The notes under the pieces: model-generated | Told to the model about the DNA's origin: nothing | What the model saw: only the letters and a program-made list of their open reading frames with translations | The model's database searches: none | NCBI GenBank assembly: GCA_021736135.1 | Contig: JAIPGO010000002.1 | Coordinates: 46,698 to 110,697, forward strand | DNA length: 64,000 nucleotides | From: Candidatus Cloacimonadota bacterium | GTDB taxonomy: Bacteria; Cloacimonadota; Cloacimonadia; Cloacimonadales; TCS61 | Direction of reading: 5' to 3' | Shown: in pieces, positions 15,303 to 24,235 of the stretch | How the letters are laid out: each line of letters begins with the position of its first letter | Position numbering within the stretch: position 1 is the first letter of the stretch | Position numbers and translations under genes: made by a program

Positions 15303-17420
15303 CTCCATAAGAAGACGCACTTTAGTGAGCAGATCGTAACCTGCTTTGCCTTCGTAAGCATCGTAAACCGGTTTAAGAAAGCCGGTGCCAAGTCGGTGAA
15401 ATAATCTCATTAGATCTTCCACTTCTTCCGAGGTGGGGAAATTATCCTCTTTTCCGGGTACACGCTGCAATCTGTTTCCTTCCTGAACATATCTTTCCAG
15501 ATGTTTGACGATGGTGTCTTCAATAACGTTATACTCAATCGCCAGTGCCGGCACGGTCAGGCCCTGATTAAATTTTTCACTGACTTCCTCGAACCTTTTC
15601 TTAGCCAGGGTGCGGATACCTTTGAAGATTTCCGTTTTGCCTTTTTCCCGGGCATAGTCACTAATGAGCGGAAGAAAAACTTGAGCATACGCCGCGCATT
15701 TAGCAGCACCAACCCCGTGCATCTGTAAAAAGCTTGCCTCAGTCTGCGGATAATATATTGCCATATCCTGCAAAGATTTATCTGCAAAGATCACATAAGG
15801 CGGTACCCTCTTTTCATCGGCAATGCGTTTCCTTTCCCGGCGCAGGATCTCAAAGAGTTCCACGTCGTAATCCCGTGTTTCTACTTTGTCCGGTTTATGT
15901 TCTTGATGCAGTTTACCCAGCAGTTTCTCATTATTTTTCATAATATCCCAGGCTTTGGGAGTTAGTTTCAGTGAGCCATGCTCTTCTTCACGACGGATAA
16001 TGCCGCCGCTGTGCAGTTTGCCGGAAAGTTCCAGCCACTGATTTTTGCTTAATTCATTTCCGATATTATAGGTGGAAAGTTCCTCATGATGCCGGGCTAA
16101 AATGCGCTGGTCACGCGAACCGCGTAAAACTTGAATTATATAATTCGCCCCGTAAAGTTCACCGGTGCGCCACATGCAGGATAGGAATTTCTGCGCTGGC
16201 AGGGTCAGGTCTTCCAGTTCCTGTTCGGAAAGCTGGCAGTTATCACAATTGCCGCAATGTTCTGCAGCGGCAGTTTCGCCAAAATATTTCAGGAGTAGTA
16301 CGCGCCGGCAAACGTCTGCTTCGCAATAGCGGATCATTTCCGTCAGCAGATTATTAGCATGAATCAGTTCTTCTTCCGACTTTTCCTGAAAGAAGAACTT
16401 GATCTTGCCGATGTCTCCGTAATTAAAAAGCAGCAGACATTGAGCCGGTTCACCATCACGCCCGGCACGCCCAATCTGCTGATAATAGGTTTCAATGTTT
16501 TTTGGCAGGTCGCTGTGCATTATGAAGCGAACATTCGGTTTATTTATTCCCATCCCGAAAGCGATGGTTGCCACCATGATCAGTGCATCATCACGACTGA
16601 ATTTTTCCTGGTTTTCCCAGCGCTGGGCATCTGTGAGCCCTGCATGATAAGGCAGCACGGAATAATTACGCTGCTGCAATTCACGGGTGAGTGTATCCAC
16701 CTGCTTACGCGTGGAACAATAAATAATGCCGGACTGCTGCGGGAACTTTTTAATGAAATCCAGTATCTGGCGCAGTACATCTGTTTTAATATCCACTTCC
16801 AGAAAAAGGTTGGGACGGTTAAAACTGGAAATGAATATATTCGCCGGATCAATACCGAGAATGTGAGCAATATCGTGGCGTACCTGTTTTGTGGCAGTGG
16901 CAGTTAGAGCCAGAATGATGGAATCAGGGAATTTTTCCCGCAAAATGGTCAACTGGCGGTATTCCGGACGGAAATCATGTCCCCATTCCGAAATGCAGTG
17001 CGCTTCATCAATGGTGATCAGGCTTATTTTTAGGCTTTGTAGCACGTTCAGGGTACGCTCCAGCAGCAGTGTTTCCGGTGCCACGTAAAGCAGTCGGAAT
17101 TTGCCTGCCAGAATCGCGGCAATGGTTTCCTCATATTCCCAGCGGTCCTGCGAACTATTCAAAAAAGTGGCTTTTATCCCCAGTTCCCGCAATTGATCAA
17201 CCTGGTCTTTCATGAGACTGATCAGGGGTGAAACTACGATGACCATTCCGGGTAAGATCAAGGACGGTAGCTGGTAACAAAGTGATTTTCCGCTGCCCGT
17301 GGGCATTATACCCAGGCTGTCTTTGCCATCCAGAATGTTTTCGATAAGTTCTTCCTGCAGATCGCGGAACTCGGTATATCCAAACACGCTGGCCAGTAGA
17401 TCATAGATTTTCTTATGCAT
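15285..17420 (-). CDS. recQ: ATP-dependent DNA helicase RecQ (711 aa)
   Basis: RecQ unwinds DNA 3' to 5' in recombination and fork repair. Domains in order: SF2 helicase core with Walker A MPTGSGKSLCYQLP near residue 40, DEAHCISEWGHDFRPEY near residue 138 and GRAGRDGEPAQC near 320; then the Zn-binding RQC part with CRRVLLLKYF and CGNCDNC (residues about 365-395); HRDC domain at about 515-595 (ERKRIADEKRVPPYVIFADKSL in pattern); and a C-terminal winged-helix-like tail (LTVPALAIEYNVIEDTIVKHL). At 711 aa it is longer than E. coli RecQ (about 610). The last residues ECISSR and the stop codon lie in a repeat element. The start ATG is preceded by GAGGAGGC. Confidence 0.97.
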   Translation of the reverse strand: MHKKIYDLLASVFGYTEFRDLQEELIENILDGKDSLGIMPTGSGKSLCYQLPSLILPGMVIVVSPLISLMKDQVDQLRELGIKATFLNSSQDRWEYEETIAAILAGKFRLLYVAPETLLLERTLNVLQSLKISLITIDEAHCISEWGHDFRPEYRQLTILREKFPDSIILALTATATKQVRHDIAHILGIDPANIFISSFNRPNLFLEVDIKTDVLRQILDFIKKFPQQSGIIYCSTRKQVDTLTRELQQRNYSVLPYHAGLTDAQRWENQEKFSRDDALIMVATIAFGMGINKPNVRFIMHSDLPKNIETYYQQIGRAGRDGEPAQCLLLFNYGDIGKIKFFFQEKSEEELIHANNLLTEMIRYCEADVCRRVLLLKYFGETAAAEHCGNCDNCQLSEQELEDLTLPAQKFLSCMWRTGELYGANYIIQVLRGSRDQRILARHHEELSTYNIGNELSKNQWLELSGKLHSGGIIRREEEHGSLKLTPKAWDIMKNNEKLLGKLHQEHKPDKVETRDYDVELFEILRRERKRIADEKRVPPYVIFADKSLQDMAIYYPQTEASFLQMHGVGAAKCAAYAQVFLPLISDYAREKGKTEIFKGIRTLAKKRFEEVSEKFNQGLTVPALAIEYNVIEDTIVKHLERYVQEGNRLQRVPGKEDNFPTSEEVEDLMRLFHRLGTGFLKPVYDAYEGKAGYDLLTKVRLLMECISSR

Positions 17421-17511
17421 AGTGCCTCCTCGGTTCAGAGTATAAAAAATAAAATTAATCCCAGGAAGTCAAGTCACGAAATTAAAAATTACTAAAATGA
17501 TTCAAAATTGT

Positions 17512-17554
17512 AAGTGAACGTTCACCAGTGCGCAGCATGGGGAATGAACACGAC
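17512..17554 (+). repeat. Dispersed 43-bp element, copy 1
   Basis: The sequence AAGTGAACGTTCACCAGTGC continuing to GGGGAATGAACACGAC occurs here. It recurs at 38758-38800 (inverted), 58704-58746 (direct) and 58800-58838 (inverted, diverged), with two to six changes. All copies are intergenic. No open frame or terminal target duplication is visible. Confidence 0.8.
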
Positions 17555-17615
17555 TCACGACCCACTTCTCACTTCTCACGACCCACTTCTCACTTCTCAC
17601 TTCTCACTTCTCACT
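17554..17615. repeat. Heptamer simple repeat (CTCACTT/CTCACGA/CCCACTT)
   Basis: About nine 7-bp units of three related types follow each other without interruption. It is one of at least seven intergenic simple repeats in this window that all have a 7-bp period. Confidence 0.9.
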
Positions 17616-18218
17616 ATATCATACGTTCATTCTCTTTTTAATCAATTCAACTTACGTAGCCTTTTTTTCGCAAATTTCTCCCTAAATTCCCCTTTTTATA
17701 ACCTTATCTTACTTTCTTATAACTATATACATCTTTCTTATGTCCCTAGGGAGAGGATGCTGTGGGGATGCAGTGGCTTCTAAATGACACCAATTCAATA
17801 TTGCCACTTATCATCACTAATTAGAACATTTGTTATAATGTGATATTATCAATTCATTGTTCATTTATGGGTGAAAAAATAATTTCAGTAGATAGATCTA
17901 TCCTCCTGATTTGTCCCACCTGTCCATTGTAAGGTCAGACCTGTGTGTCTGCCCCTTTATTAAAACCGCCAGAGTAACCATGATATGGTATTAGTACCAG
18001 TACCCAAACCCAGGGTATCAGTTTCCATATCTCGTTTATTGGATTTCAGTTCCCGTTGAAAATACTTAGAATTACTTTGTCCGTCACACAACGTGTTCAT
18101 AGCAGCATATTACTTTTTTAGCCGGAAACATCTGGATGTGTCCGATATATATAACTCCCGTAACCACAACTGGAATGGAAATTGCACTGATTAGTAATAA
18201 AAAACAGCAGGAGGTCGC

Positions 18219-19598
18219 ATGTTTGAGCTTGATTTGATGAAATATAGTACATTTTTCAACGAATATGGAGAACTTCGTTTACACCGGAATCAGATGATGT
18301 ATCTGAATCTGCTGAATGGTGACGTTGATACCAACAGCAGCAATAGTTCGGAGGGATTTTCCGTACGTCTCGGCAGAGGCGGCATCTGGGGCTTTTCCTC
18401 AGCGGCAGAGATAACTGATGCTCAGATAAAAAAAGCCTTTCAAGCCACAGAAGATAAATATAAATGGCTTTCCGGGAAGCAGAATAAGGCCTTAGCTCCG
18501 ATTTCCGCGATTAAGGAAAGCGGAAACTGGTTATATCTACCAGAGAATACTGCCTGGGGCACCAACCGTAAACTGGCATATCTGCGCGAACTTGATATAT
18601 ATATTTTGAAAAAATATCCGGAATTGAATATGCGCAGCCTGACATTGATCAGCAGCGATGTGGAGAAAAAAGTCCTTACTGCCGCCGGCAGCGAATTTCA
18701 TCTGAACCGTCCCCTTTATAATCTGGTGATCAGCCTCACGACCAATAAGAGTGGTGATCCTACTTCGTTATATGATGTTTTTGGTGGCTTTGGCTTTATT
18801 GAAGATGACCTGCAGCCGGTGGAAACATATTTTGAGAAAATTGATGAATTATATGAGCATCTGATGCGTAAATCAGAAGGAGTATATCCGCAGCCCGGGA
18901 TGCATGACGTGGTTATGGATGCTGATCTGGCAGGTATTTTGTCACATGAGGCAATTGGGCATACCACAGAGGCTGATCTGGTTATGAAAGGTTCGGTTGC
19001 CGGAGACCTCCTCGGTGAGAAAGTTGCCTCCGAACAGGTTACCCTGGTTGATATTGCCCATACTTATGAAGGTAAATTATGCCCGGTGCCTGTATTTATG
19101 GATGATGAAGGAGTTCTGGCAGAAGACGTGGTGATCATAAAAGACGGTATTTTGCAGGATTTTATGCATGACCGCGCTTCGGCACAGAAAATGAACATGC
19201 TGCCAAAAGGAAATGCCCGTGCCCATTCTTACTTTGACGAACCCTTGATCCGTATGCGAAACACCATGATCATGCCGGGTAATTCCAAACTGGAAGATAT
19301 GATCGCCGGAGTGGATGACGGTTATTATTTGATAAAATCATCAAACGGACAGGCGGATACGACTTCCGAATTTATGTTTGGAGTTGTGCAGGGTTACGAG
19401 ATAAAGCAGGGCAAATTAGGTAAAGCGCTCAAGGACACTACCATTTCCGGAGTAGCATTTGATGTTTTGAAATCAGTGACGGCAATTTCTGATGACTATA
19501 AATTCAATACAGGTACTTGCGGGAAAAAGCAGAACATACTGGTTGGCATGGGTGGACCTGCCGTCCGTTGCCGTGTTAATATTGGAGGTAAGGCATGA
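18219..19598 (+). CDS. tldD: TldD-family metalloprotease subunit (459 aa)
   Basis: TldD is the catalytic half of the TldD/TldE (PmbA) zinc protease that degrades unfolded peptides and matures some modified peptides. The zinc motif HEAIGH (H243, E244, H248) is intact. The C-terminal half has the usual GxxQG and TCGKKQNILVGMGGP regions. Length is normal. The start ATG is preceded by AGGAGGT. The stop overlaps the start of tldE by four bases (ATGA), so the pair is translationally coupled. No peptide-modification genes lie nearby, so a general proteolytic role is more likely here. Confidence 0.94.
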   Translation: MFELDLMKYSTFFNEYGELRLHRNQMMYLNLLNGDVDTNSSNSSEGFSVRLGRGGIWGFSSAAEITDAQIKKAFQATEDKYKWLSGKQNKALAPISAIKESGNWLYLPENTAWGTNRKLAYLRELDIYILKKYPELNMRSLTLISSDVEKKVLTAAGSEFHLNRPLYNLVISLTTNKSGDPTSLYDVFGGFGFIEDDLQPVETYFEKIDELYEHLMRKSEGVYPQPGMHDVVMDADLAGILSHEAIGHTTEADLVMKGSVAGDLLGEKVASEQVTLVDIAHTYEGKLCPVPVFMDDEGVLAEDVVIIKDGILQDFMHDRASAQKMNMLPKGNARAHSYFDEPLIRMRNTMIMPGNSKLEDMIAGVDDGYYLIKSSNGQADTTSEFMFGVVQGYEIKQGKLGKALKDTTISGVAFDVLKSVTAISDDYKFNTGTCGKKQNILVGMGGPAVRCRVNIGGKA

Positions 19599-20881
19599 AT
19601 ATGAAAGAATTATGTATCAAGATCATCAGCGATCTGCAGCAGCGGGGTGCGGATAAGGTTGCCGTTACCGCTGATGTTTCGCAGATGGAGGAATTACAAT
19701 TTGAATTCAATGAAATAGATCTGCTGCGCTCCTTTACGGAAACTACGCTCTATATCAAGGTAATTAAGGATAATAAAAAAGCGAATATCAGCCTTAATCA
19801 GCTCAATGAAGCTGCAATATCAAAAGCTATGGACAGCGTGATGGCAGATGCGGAAAATTCACAGCCGGACCCGGCTTATGATATTGCACCGTGGCAGGAA
19901 AGCGGAGTTTTTCATCTGGGACCTGAAACGGCAGATCGCGATAGAATGTATTTTCTAATTGATACTTTTAAAGAGGAATGCTCTAAAAAATACCCGGGCT
20001 TAAGACTGGAAGGCAATATTACGCATTATTATTCCACCCAGTACTATTATAATTCCAATGGGGTTGATTTTCAGCAGACGCGCGGAGGCTACGTATACGT
20101 GGCAATGTTCTCGGCACGCGAAGGTAAAAAAGTAAGTTCTTTTAACTATACCTACGGCAACTATGTTGATCTGCAGAAATCGTACTGGGATGTTTCCCTG
20201 CTGCAGGAATTGATTGAACAATCCGTCGGCTCTCTGGAATGTAAACCTGTGCCGGCAACCTTTACCGGTGATGTCATTCTGGTTCCCACCATGGTTGATG
20301 AATTTATCAGTTCTCTGGTTAATACACAGCTTACGGATCGCATGATCATAACTAATAACAGCATTCTAAAAGGCAGGATCGGTGAAAAAGTACTCAGCGA
20401 AGCTGTCAACTTGAGCAGTTATCCTACTGATCCCGATCTGGCTGGCGGCTATTTTGTAACCGGTGACGGATTCCGCTCCGAGAAAGTTGATATTTTTTCC
20501 GCTGGCGTCCTACAAAACTACCTGCTCAGCCATTTTGGCTCACGGAAAACCGGGTTGCCCATGAGCAAAGCCGGCGGCTGTTTTGTGCTGGAACCGGGTA
20601 CAGATAAACTGGCAGATATGATCAAGGGAATTGATAAAGGACTGCTGGTCGTGCGCTTTGCCGGTGGAAACCCCAGTATTAACGGTGACTTTTCAGGCGT
20701 AGCCAAAAACAGCTTCTATATTGAAAATGGCAAAATCAGCTATCCGGTTAATGAAACCATGATCTCCGGTAACCTGCTGGAAATATTTAAAGATGTGAAA
20801 GGCGTAAGTAGTGACGTTCTCAATAGCGGAAATTTCAAGATGCCCTGGGTCAGATGCGGAGGAGTGACTATTTCTTCGTGA
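19595..20881 (+). CDS. pmbA: TldE/PmbA-family metalloprotease subunit (428 aa)
   Basis: This is the partner of TldD. It has the same two-domain fold without the HExxxH zinc site, as expected for TldE/PmbA. Recognisable parts are PATFTGDVILVPTMVDEFISSL, where the metalloprotease motif is lost, and GLPMSKAGGCFVLEPGTDKL and RFAGGNPSINGDFSG in the C-terminal half. Together the two form a heterodimeric protease in the cytoplasm. It overlaps tldD by four bases. It is followed within 50 bases by the convergent nadD gene. The sequence around residues 140-160 (STQYYYNSNGVDFQQTRGGY) matches the N-terminal domain conserved in both subunits. Confidence 0.92.
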   Translation: MNMKELCIKIISDLQQRGADKVAVTADVSQMEELQFEFNEIDLLRSFTETTLYIKVIKDNKKANISLNQLNEAAISKAMDSVMADAENSQPDPAYDIAPWQESGVFHLGPETADRDRMYFLIDTFKEECSKKYPGLRLEGNITHYYSTQYYYNSNGVDFQQTRGGYVYVAMFSAREGKKVSSFNYTYGNYVDLQKSYWDVSLLQELIEQSVGSLECKPVPATFTGDVILVPTMVDEFISSLVNTQLTDRMIITNNSILKGRIGEKVLSEAVNLSSYPTDPDLAGGYFVTGDGFRSEKVDIFSAGVLQNYLLSHFGSRKTGLPMSKAGGCFVLEPGTDKLADMIKGIDKGLLVVRFAGGNPSINGDFSGVAKNSFYIENGKISYPVNETMISGNLLEIFKDVKGVSSDVLNSGNFKMPWVRCGGVTISS

Positions 20882-20928
20882 ATCGAAAATAAGACCAGGG
20901 ATGATCTTGCTGTCCTGATCCGGATTTT

Positions 20929-21504
20929 TTAAGTATTATGGTATAAGCTTATTATTTCCTGCTCAACCTGGGGAGGAACTAATCCATTGATGCTTTTTCC
21001 GGTGGTGACTAGTTCTCTGATTTCTGATGATGAAATATCCTGCGGCGCCATTTCCACAAATTGTTTGTTTTTTAAGAAATCGGCAGCGCTCAGATCATAA
21101 TTTCCCGGTCGGTTGATGATGATGAACCGGGCATTATCCCGCAGCCACGGGTAATTATACCATCTATTCAGTTCGGGTATAATGTCATAACCGATAATGA
21201 AATAAAATTCGATTTCCGGAAATCTATTCTCCAGTTTCTGGAGGAGAACCGCTGTAAAACTGGGTGCATCACCCTGATTATCATAGTCAAAAACAAAGCA
21301 TTGAGGAAGACCGGCAACAGCATCTTTTAGCAGATGCAGCCGCTGCTCGAAACTGAGGCAGATAGAGTGATTTTTTAAAGGGTGAAAAGAAGAGGGAAGC
21401 AGCCAGATATTTTCAACTATACCGCTATCCAAAACATTCCGGGCAATTTCCAGATGTCCGTTATGGACGGGATTGAAAGAACCACCCAGAATACCGATAC
21501 GCAT
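20929..21504 (-). CDS. nadD: Nicotinate-nucleotide adenylyltransferase (191 aa)
   Basis: NadD adenylates nicotinate mononucleotide with ATP in NAD synthesis. The product starts MRIGILGGSFNPVHNGHLEIA, the nucleotidyltransferase signature with the HxGH motif. It has IGYDIIPELNRWYNY in the middle and SSSEIRELVTTGKSI near the end (the ISST/S-x-IR motif). The start is set at 21504; 29 upstream codons of the longer frame belong to the bamD region. Only one base separates it from the bamD stop, so the two are co-transcribed. Confidence 0.95.
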   Translation of the reverse strand: MRIGILGGSFNPVHNGHLEIARNVLDSGIVENIWLLPSSFHPLKNHSICLSFEQRLHLLKDAVAGLPQCFVFDYDNQGDAPSFTAVLLQKLENRFPEIEFYFIIGYDIIPELNRWYNYPWLRDNARFIIINRPGNYDLSAADFLKNKQFVEMAPQDISSSEIRELVTTGKSINGLVPPQVEQEIISLYHNT

Positions 21505-21505
21505 C

Positions 21506-22273
21506 TTATTCTTTATCTTTCCGTTTCTGCAGTTTCTTTTCGAGATTCGCGATCTTATTGCGTAATTTCCGGGCTTCCGGTGTATTATCATAGCGCGTAT
21601 AGAAGGTCTCAGCCATTTCGCTGGCGTTTATAATATCTTCCCTCACAATATACATCATCGTGGAATAATAGCGTGATTTCTTATCCAGTTCATTAAGGTT
21701 ATTCAGAGCGATAATTTCTTCAAAATAGAGCAGTGCGGAAGGAAAATCTGATATCTTGTAATAGGCATAGCCGTTGTAGTATCTCTTTTCCAGCAGTTTA
21801 TAGCGGCATTTATTGATATATTCAACGGCATCCTTTTTGCGTTCGTCGAAAGGGAAACGGTCAATATATTCGGTGAAAGCATCTATAGCGGAAAAAGTTT
21901 CCGTCTGGTCATAATGTGGAGCTAGAGAAAGCTCAAAATAGCAGACCCCGATCTTGTAAAAGGCTTTGGCAACATCTCGTGAATCAGAGAATCTGCGAAT
22001 GAATTCTTCATATTCAAACCTGGCATCAATGTAATCATGGCGCTGGAAATAGCAGTCAGCCAGTTTCATCTGGGCCTCAGCCATCAAAATGGAATTGCTT
22101 TCGTTAATTATTTTCTCATAAAAGGGAATTGCCTTTTTTAATTTACCTCGTTCAACATAGGCATCAGCAATTTTCATTGCTTCTGCGGCATTGCTCTGCT
22201 TCAGTTGCCGGTTTCCGGAACAAGCGCTGAGAATAATTAAAACCATAATTCCATAAAATATCTTTTTAGCCAT
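21506..22273 (-). CDS. bamD: BamD-like outer-membrane assembly lipoprotein (255 aa)
   Basis: The signal peptide ends in a lipobox (LIILSAC), making it a lipoprotein. The mature part is a row of TPR-like helices: IADAYVERGKLKKAIPFYEKI, MKLADCYFQRHDYIDARFEYEEFIRRFSDS and AFYKIGVCYFELSLAPHYDQTETFSAIDAFTEYIDRFP. The last, with the doubled YDQ(T/S)xT and PxS(x)Y-like stretch, is characteristic of BamD/YfiO. BamD docks on BamA to insert beta-barrel proteins in the outer membrane, which fits the many barrel and secreted proteins of this window. Start chosen at 22273 (ATG before AKK); a longer frame to 22300 lacks support. nadD follows by one base. Confidence 0.87.
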   Translation of the reverse strand: MAKKIFYGIMVLIILSACSGNRQLKQSNAAEAMKIADAYVERGKLKKAIPFYEKIINESNSILMAEAQMKLADCYFQRHDYIDARFEYEEFIRRFSDSRDVAKAFYKIGVCYFELSLAPHYDQTETFSAIDAFTEYIDRFPFDERKKDAVEYINKCRYKLLEKRYYNGYAYYKISDFPSALLYFEEIIALNNLNELDKKSRYYSTMMYIVREDIINASEMAETFYTRYDNTPEARKLRNKIANLEKKLQKRKDKE

Positions 22274-22327
22274 TATTTCACTCCAGAATATGGGGGGCAA
22301 ACACTGAAGTGACTGCCCCTGTATTTA

Positions 22328-23749
22328 TTAACCTTTCAGGAAAAAGGTCTTATAAGCTTTGTAAGATGAATAAATATCTGCCTTGCTGGTGAGTTCATAG
22401 AGAGAATGCATACCCAGAACTCCCGGTCCGCAGTCAATTACTTCCGCGCCGTATTCAGCCATGAATTTGGCAATTGTGCCTCCACCGCCTTCATCAACTT
22501 TTCCCAGTTCGCCGGATTGCCAGCAAACTTTTTCACTGTTGAAAATGCGGAAGATATGGGCATTAAACTCGGCATTGGCATCATTGGAACCACCTTTGCC
22601 CCCGGAACCGGTAAATTTGGCAATCCCTACGCCATATCCCAGATGTACGGCATTCTGCATTTCATGAACAGAGGGGAAATTGGGATTAATGGCAGCATTT
22701 ACGTCAGCAGAAAGCACCTGGCTGTTCAACAGGGTTTTACGCAGGGTTACGCTGTCATTCTTTTCGCCGCAGGCTGCCAGCAGATCTGCAATGAAGTCAA
22801 TAATAAAAGCAGATCTGGCTCCGGAGTTTCCTTCGGAACCGATTTCTTCTTTATCAGCGAGAAAAACAACGGCCGTCTTTTCAAACTCACCATCTGCAAT
22901 ATCAAGCAGTGCTGAGGCAGATGTATAAGCACATATACGGTCATCCTGACCATAAGCAAGAACCATACTCTTATCAATCCCGGCATCCCGTGCTTTCCCG
23001 GCAGGTACGATCTCAATCTCCGCACTGAGCAGGTCTTCTTCAATTATATCGTATTTTTGATTTAAAATATTCAAAGCATTTAGTTTTACGGCATTCTTCA
23101 CATCTTTATCTGCTTCCTCAAAATAAGGGATGGAATTGAAGATCATATTCATATTATCCGCTTTCACGGCAGCACCGAGTTTCTCATTATACTGAATATT
23201 TCTTGCCAGATGTGGTAAAAGGTCAGGCATCACAAATACCGGATCTTCATCAGCTTCACCAATAGAAATATTGATTTTTGTGCCATCCTGTTTAATAATA
23301 ACTCCATGAATTGCCAGGGGGGTTGACATCCACTGATATTTCTTAACTCCTCCATAGTAATGGGTTTTGATTATGCCCAGCCCCGTTTCACTGTCCTGCG
23401 CCAGGGGAGACTGCTTAAAATCAATCCGAGGTGCGTCTATATGGGAAACAATAAGATTTATACCTGCACTGACAGGTGCTTTGCCTTTGACAGCAAAAGC
23501 GACATTTTTATCTCTGGCGGTGCGGTAAAATTTTTGGCCGCCGGCTTCAATGTCCATCAGGGCAAAACCATGCTCTTTGAGAATTTTCTCGTAAAAACGC
23601 GTCGCTTCCCGTTCTGTTTTACTGATATCAAGAAACGCTTTGTAACCTTCGGAAAAATCGAAAGCGGATTGTGACTCATCACTGAATTCTTCCCAGAAAT
23701 TCTTCCTGTTATAGGTTAATTTTTTAACTAACTTTTCACTTTTTTTCAT
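22328..23749 (-). CDS. M18-family aminopeptidase (473 aa)
   Basis: A zinc-dependent aminopeptidase of the M18 (aspartyl aminopeptidase-like) family. Metal and catalytic motifs are visible in order: IVSHIDAPRIDFK (His-x-Asp, near residue 95), YGQDDRICAYTSA (Asp bridging the two metals, near 265), DKEEIGSEGNSGARS (Glu-Glu pair, near 300), and HSLYELTSKADIY (His ligand, near 450). The length (473 aa) and the N-terminal YKAFLDISKTEREA match bacterial M18 enzymes. It removes N-terminal residues from peptides in the cytoplasm. It lies between bamD and greA on the same strand, with an AGGGATAT ribosome site. Confidence 0.92.
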   Translation of the reverse strand: MKKSEKLVKKLTYNRKNFWEEFSDESQSAFDFSEGYKAFLDISKTEREATRFYEKILKEHGFALMDIEAGGQKFYRTARDKNVAFAVKGKAPVSAGINLIVSHIDAPRIDFKQSPLAQDSETGLGIIKTHYYGGVKKYQWMSTPLAIHGVIIKQDGTKINISIGEADEDPVFVMPDLLPHLARNIQYNEKLGAAVKADNMNMIFNSIPYFEEADKDVKNAVKLNALNILNQKYDIIEEDLLSAEIEIVPAGKARDAGIDKSMVLAYGQDDRICAYTSASALLDIADGEFEKTAVVFLADKEEIGSEGNSGARSAFIIDFIADLLAACGEKNDSVTLRKTLLNSQVLSADVNAAINPNFPSVHEMQNAVHLGYGVGIAKFTGSGGKGGSNDANAEFNAHIFRIFNSEKVCWQSGELGKVDEGGGGTIAKFMAEYGAEVIDCGPGVLGMHSLYELTSKADIYSSYKAYKTFFLKG

Positions 23750-23764
23750 ATATCCCTCAGTTTA

Positions 23765-24235
23765 TTATTCTATAGTCAATATCTTATAACTGAAATCACC
23801 GCGAGGTGCTTTAACCGTAATGACATCACCGACTTTTTTGCCAATGAGCGCTGTGCCGCGGGGAGATAGGATGGATGTTCTTTCATAACCGTCTTCGGTG
23901 GTATATACTTCATCAATACCAACGAGCTGAAGTTTGACTATTGTGCCTTCATTCACTTCTTCCATCGTTATGCGTGCGCCGAATCTGGCTGAATCCTTGG
24001 AGATGCTGGCAGGATCAATAACCATCAATTGACTGCTTCTCTTTTTCAAATGATTATATTCCTTTTCGACGGCATTCTGTTTCTCACGGGCGGCATGATA
24101 CTCGGCATTTTCACTGAGATCACCCATTTCCCTTGCTTCCACTACATGCTTGATTACTTCCGATCTTACCTCAATAAGATGCTGCATTCTTTTACGCAGG
24201 CGCAGCATTCCTTCTTTTGTGATATAATCAGCCAT
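23765..24235 (-). CDS. greA: Transcription elongation factor GreA (156 aa)
   Basis: GreA rescues back-tracked RNA polymerase by stimulating transcript cleavage in the secondary channel. The N-terminal coiled coil includes the tip MGDLSENAEYHAAREKQ (residues about 37-53), with the acidic D and E that act at the catalytic centre. The C-terminal FKBP-like domain has LSPRGTALIGKKVGDVITVKAP. Length is normal. Its ATG overlaps the stop of the helical-repeat gene by one base (TAATG), so their translation is linked. Confidence 0.96.
   Translation of the reverse strand: MADYITKEGMLRLRKRMQHLIEVRSEVIKHVVEAREMGDLSENAEYHAAREKQNAVEKEYNHLKKRSSQLMVIDPASISKDSARFGARITMEEVNEGTIVKLQLVGIDEVYTTEDGYERTSILSPRGTALIGKKVGDVITVKAPRGDFSYKILTIE

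Larger units (their letters stand above)
17421..18218. other. 798-base non-coding region between recQ and tldD
   Basis: The divergent gap contains a copy of the dispersed 43-bp element (17512-17554) and a 7-bp-period simple repeat (17554-17615). The rest is AT-rich sequence with no convincing frame, tRNA or terminator. The longest frame (17514-17783) is built on the simple repeat and is not called. An AGGAGGT ribosome site precedes tldD at its end. Confidence 0.7.

Noticed and set aside
17514-17783. 89-codon gene in the recQ-tldD gap
   Set aside because: The first half is a heptamer repeat and a dispersed element; no ribosome site.
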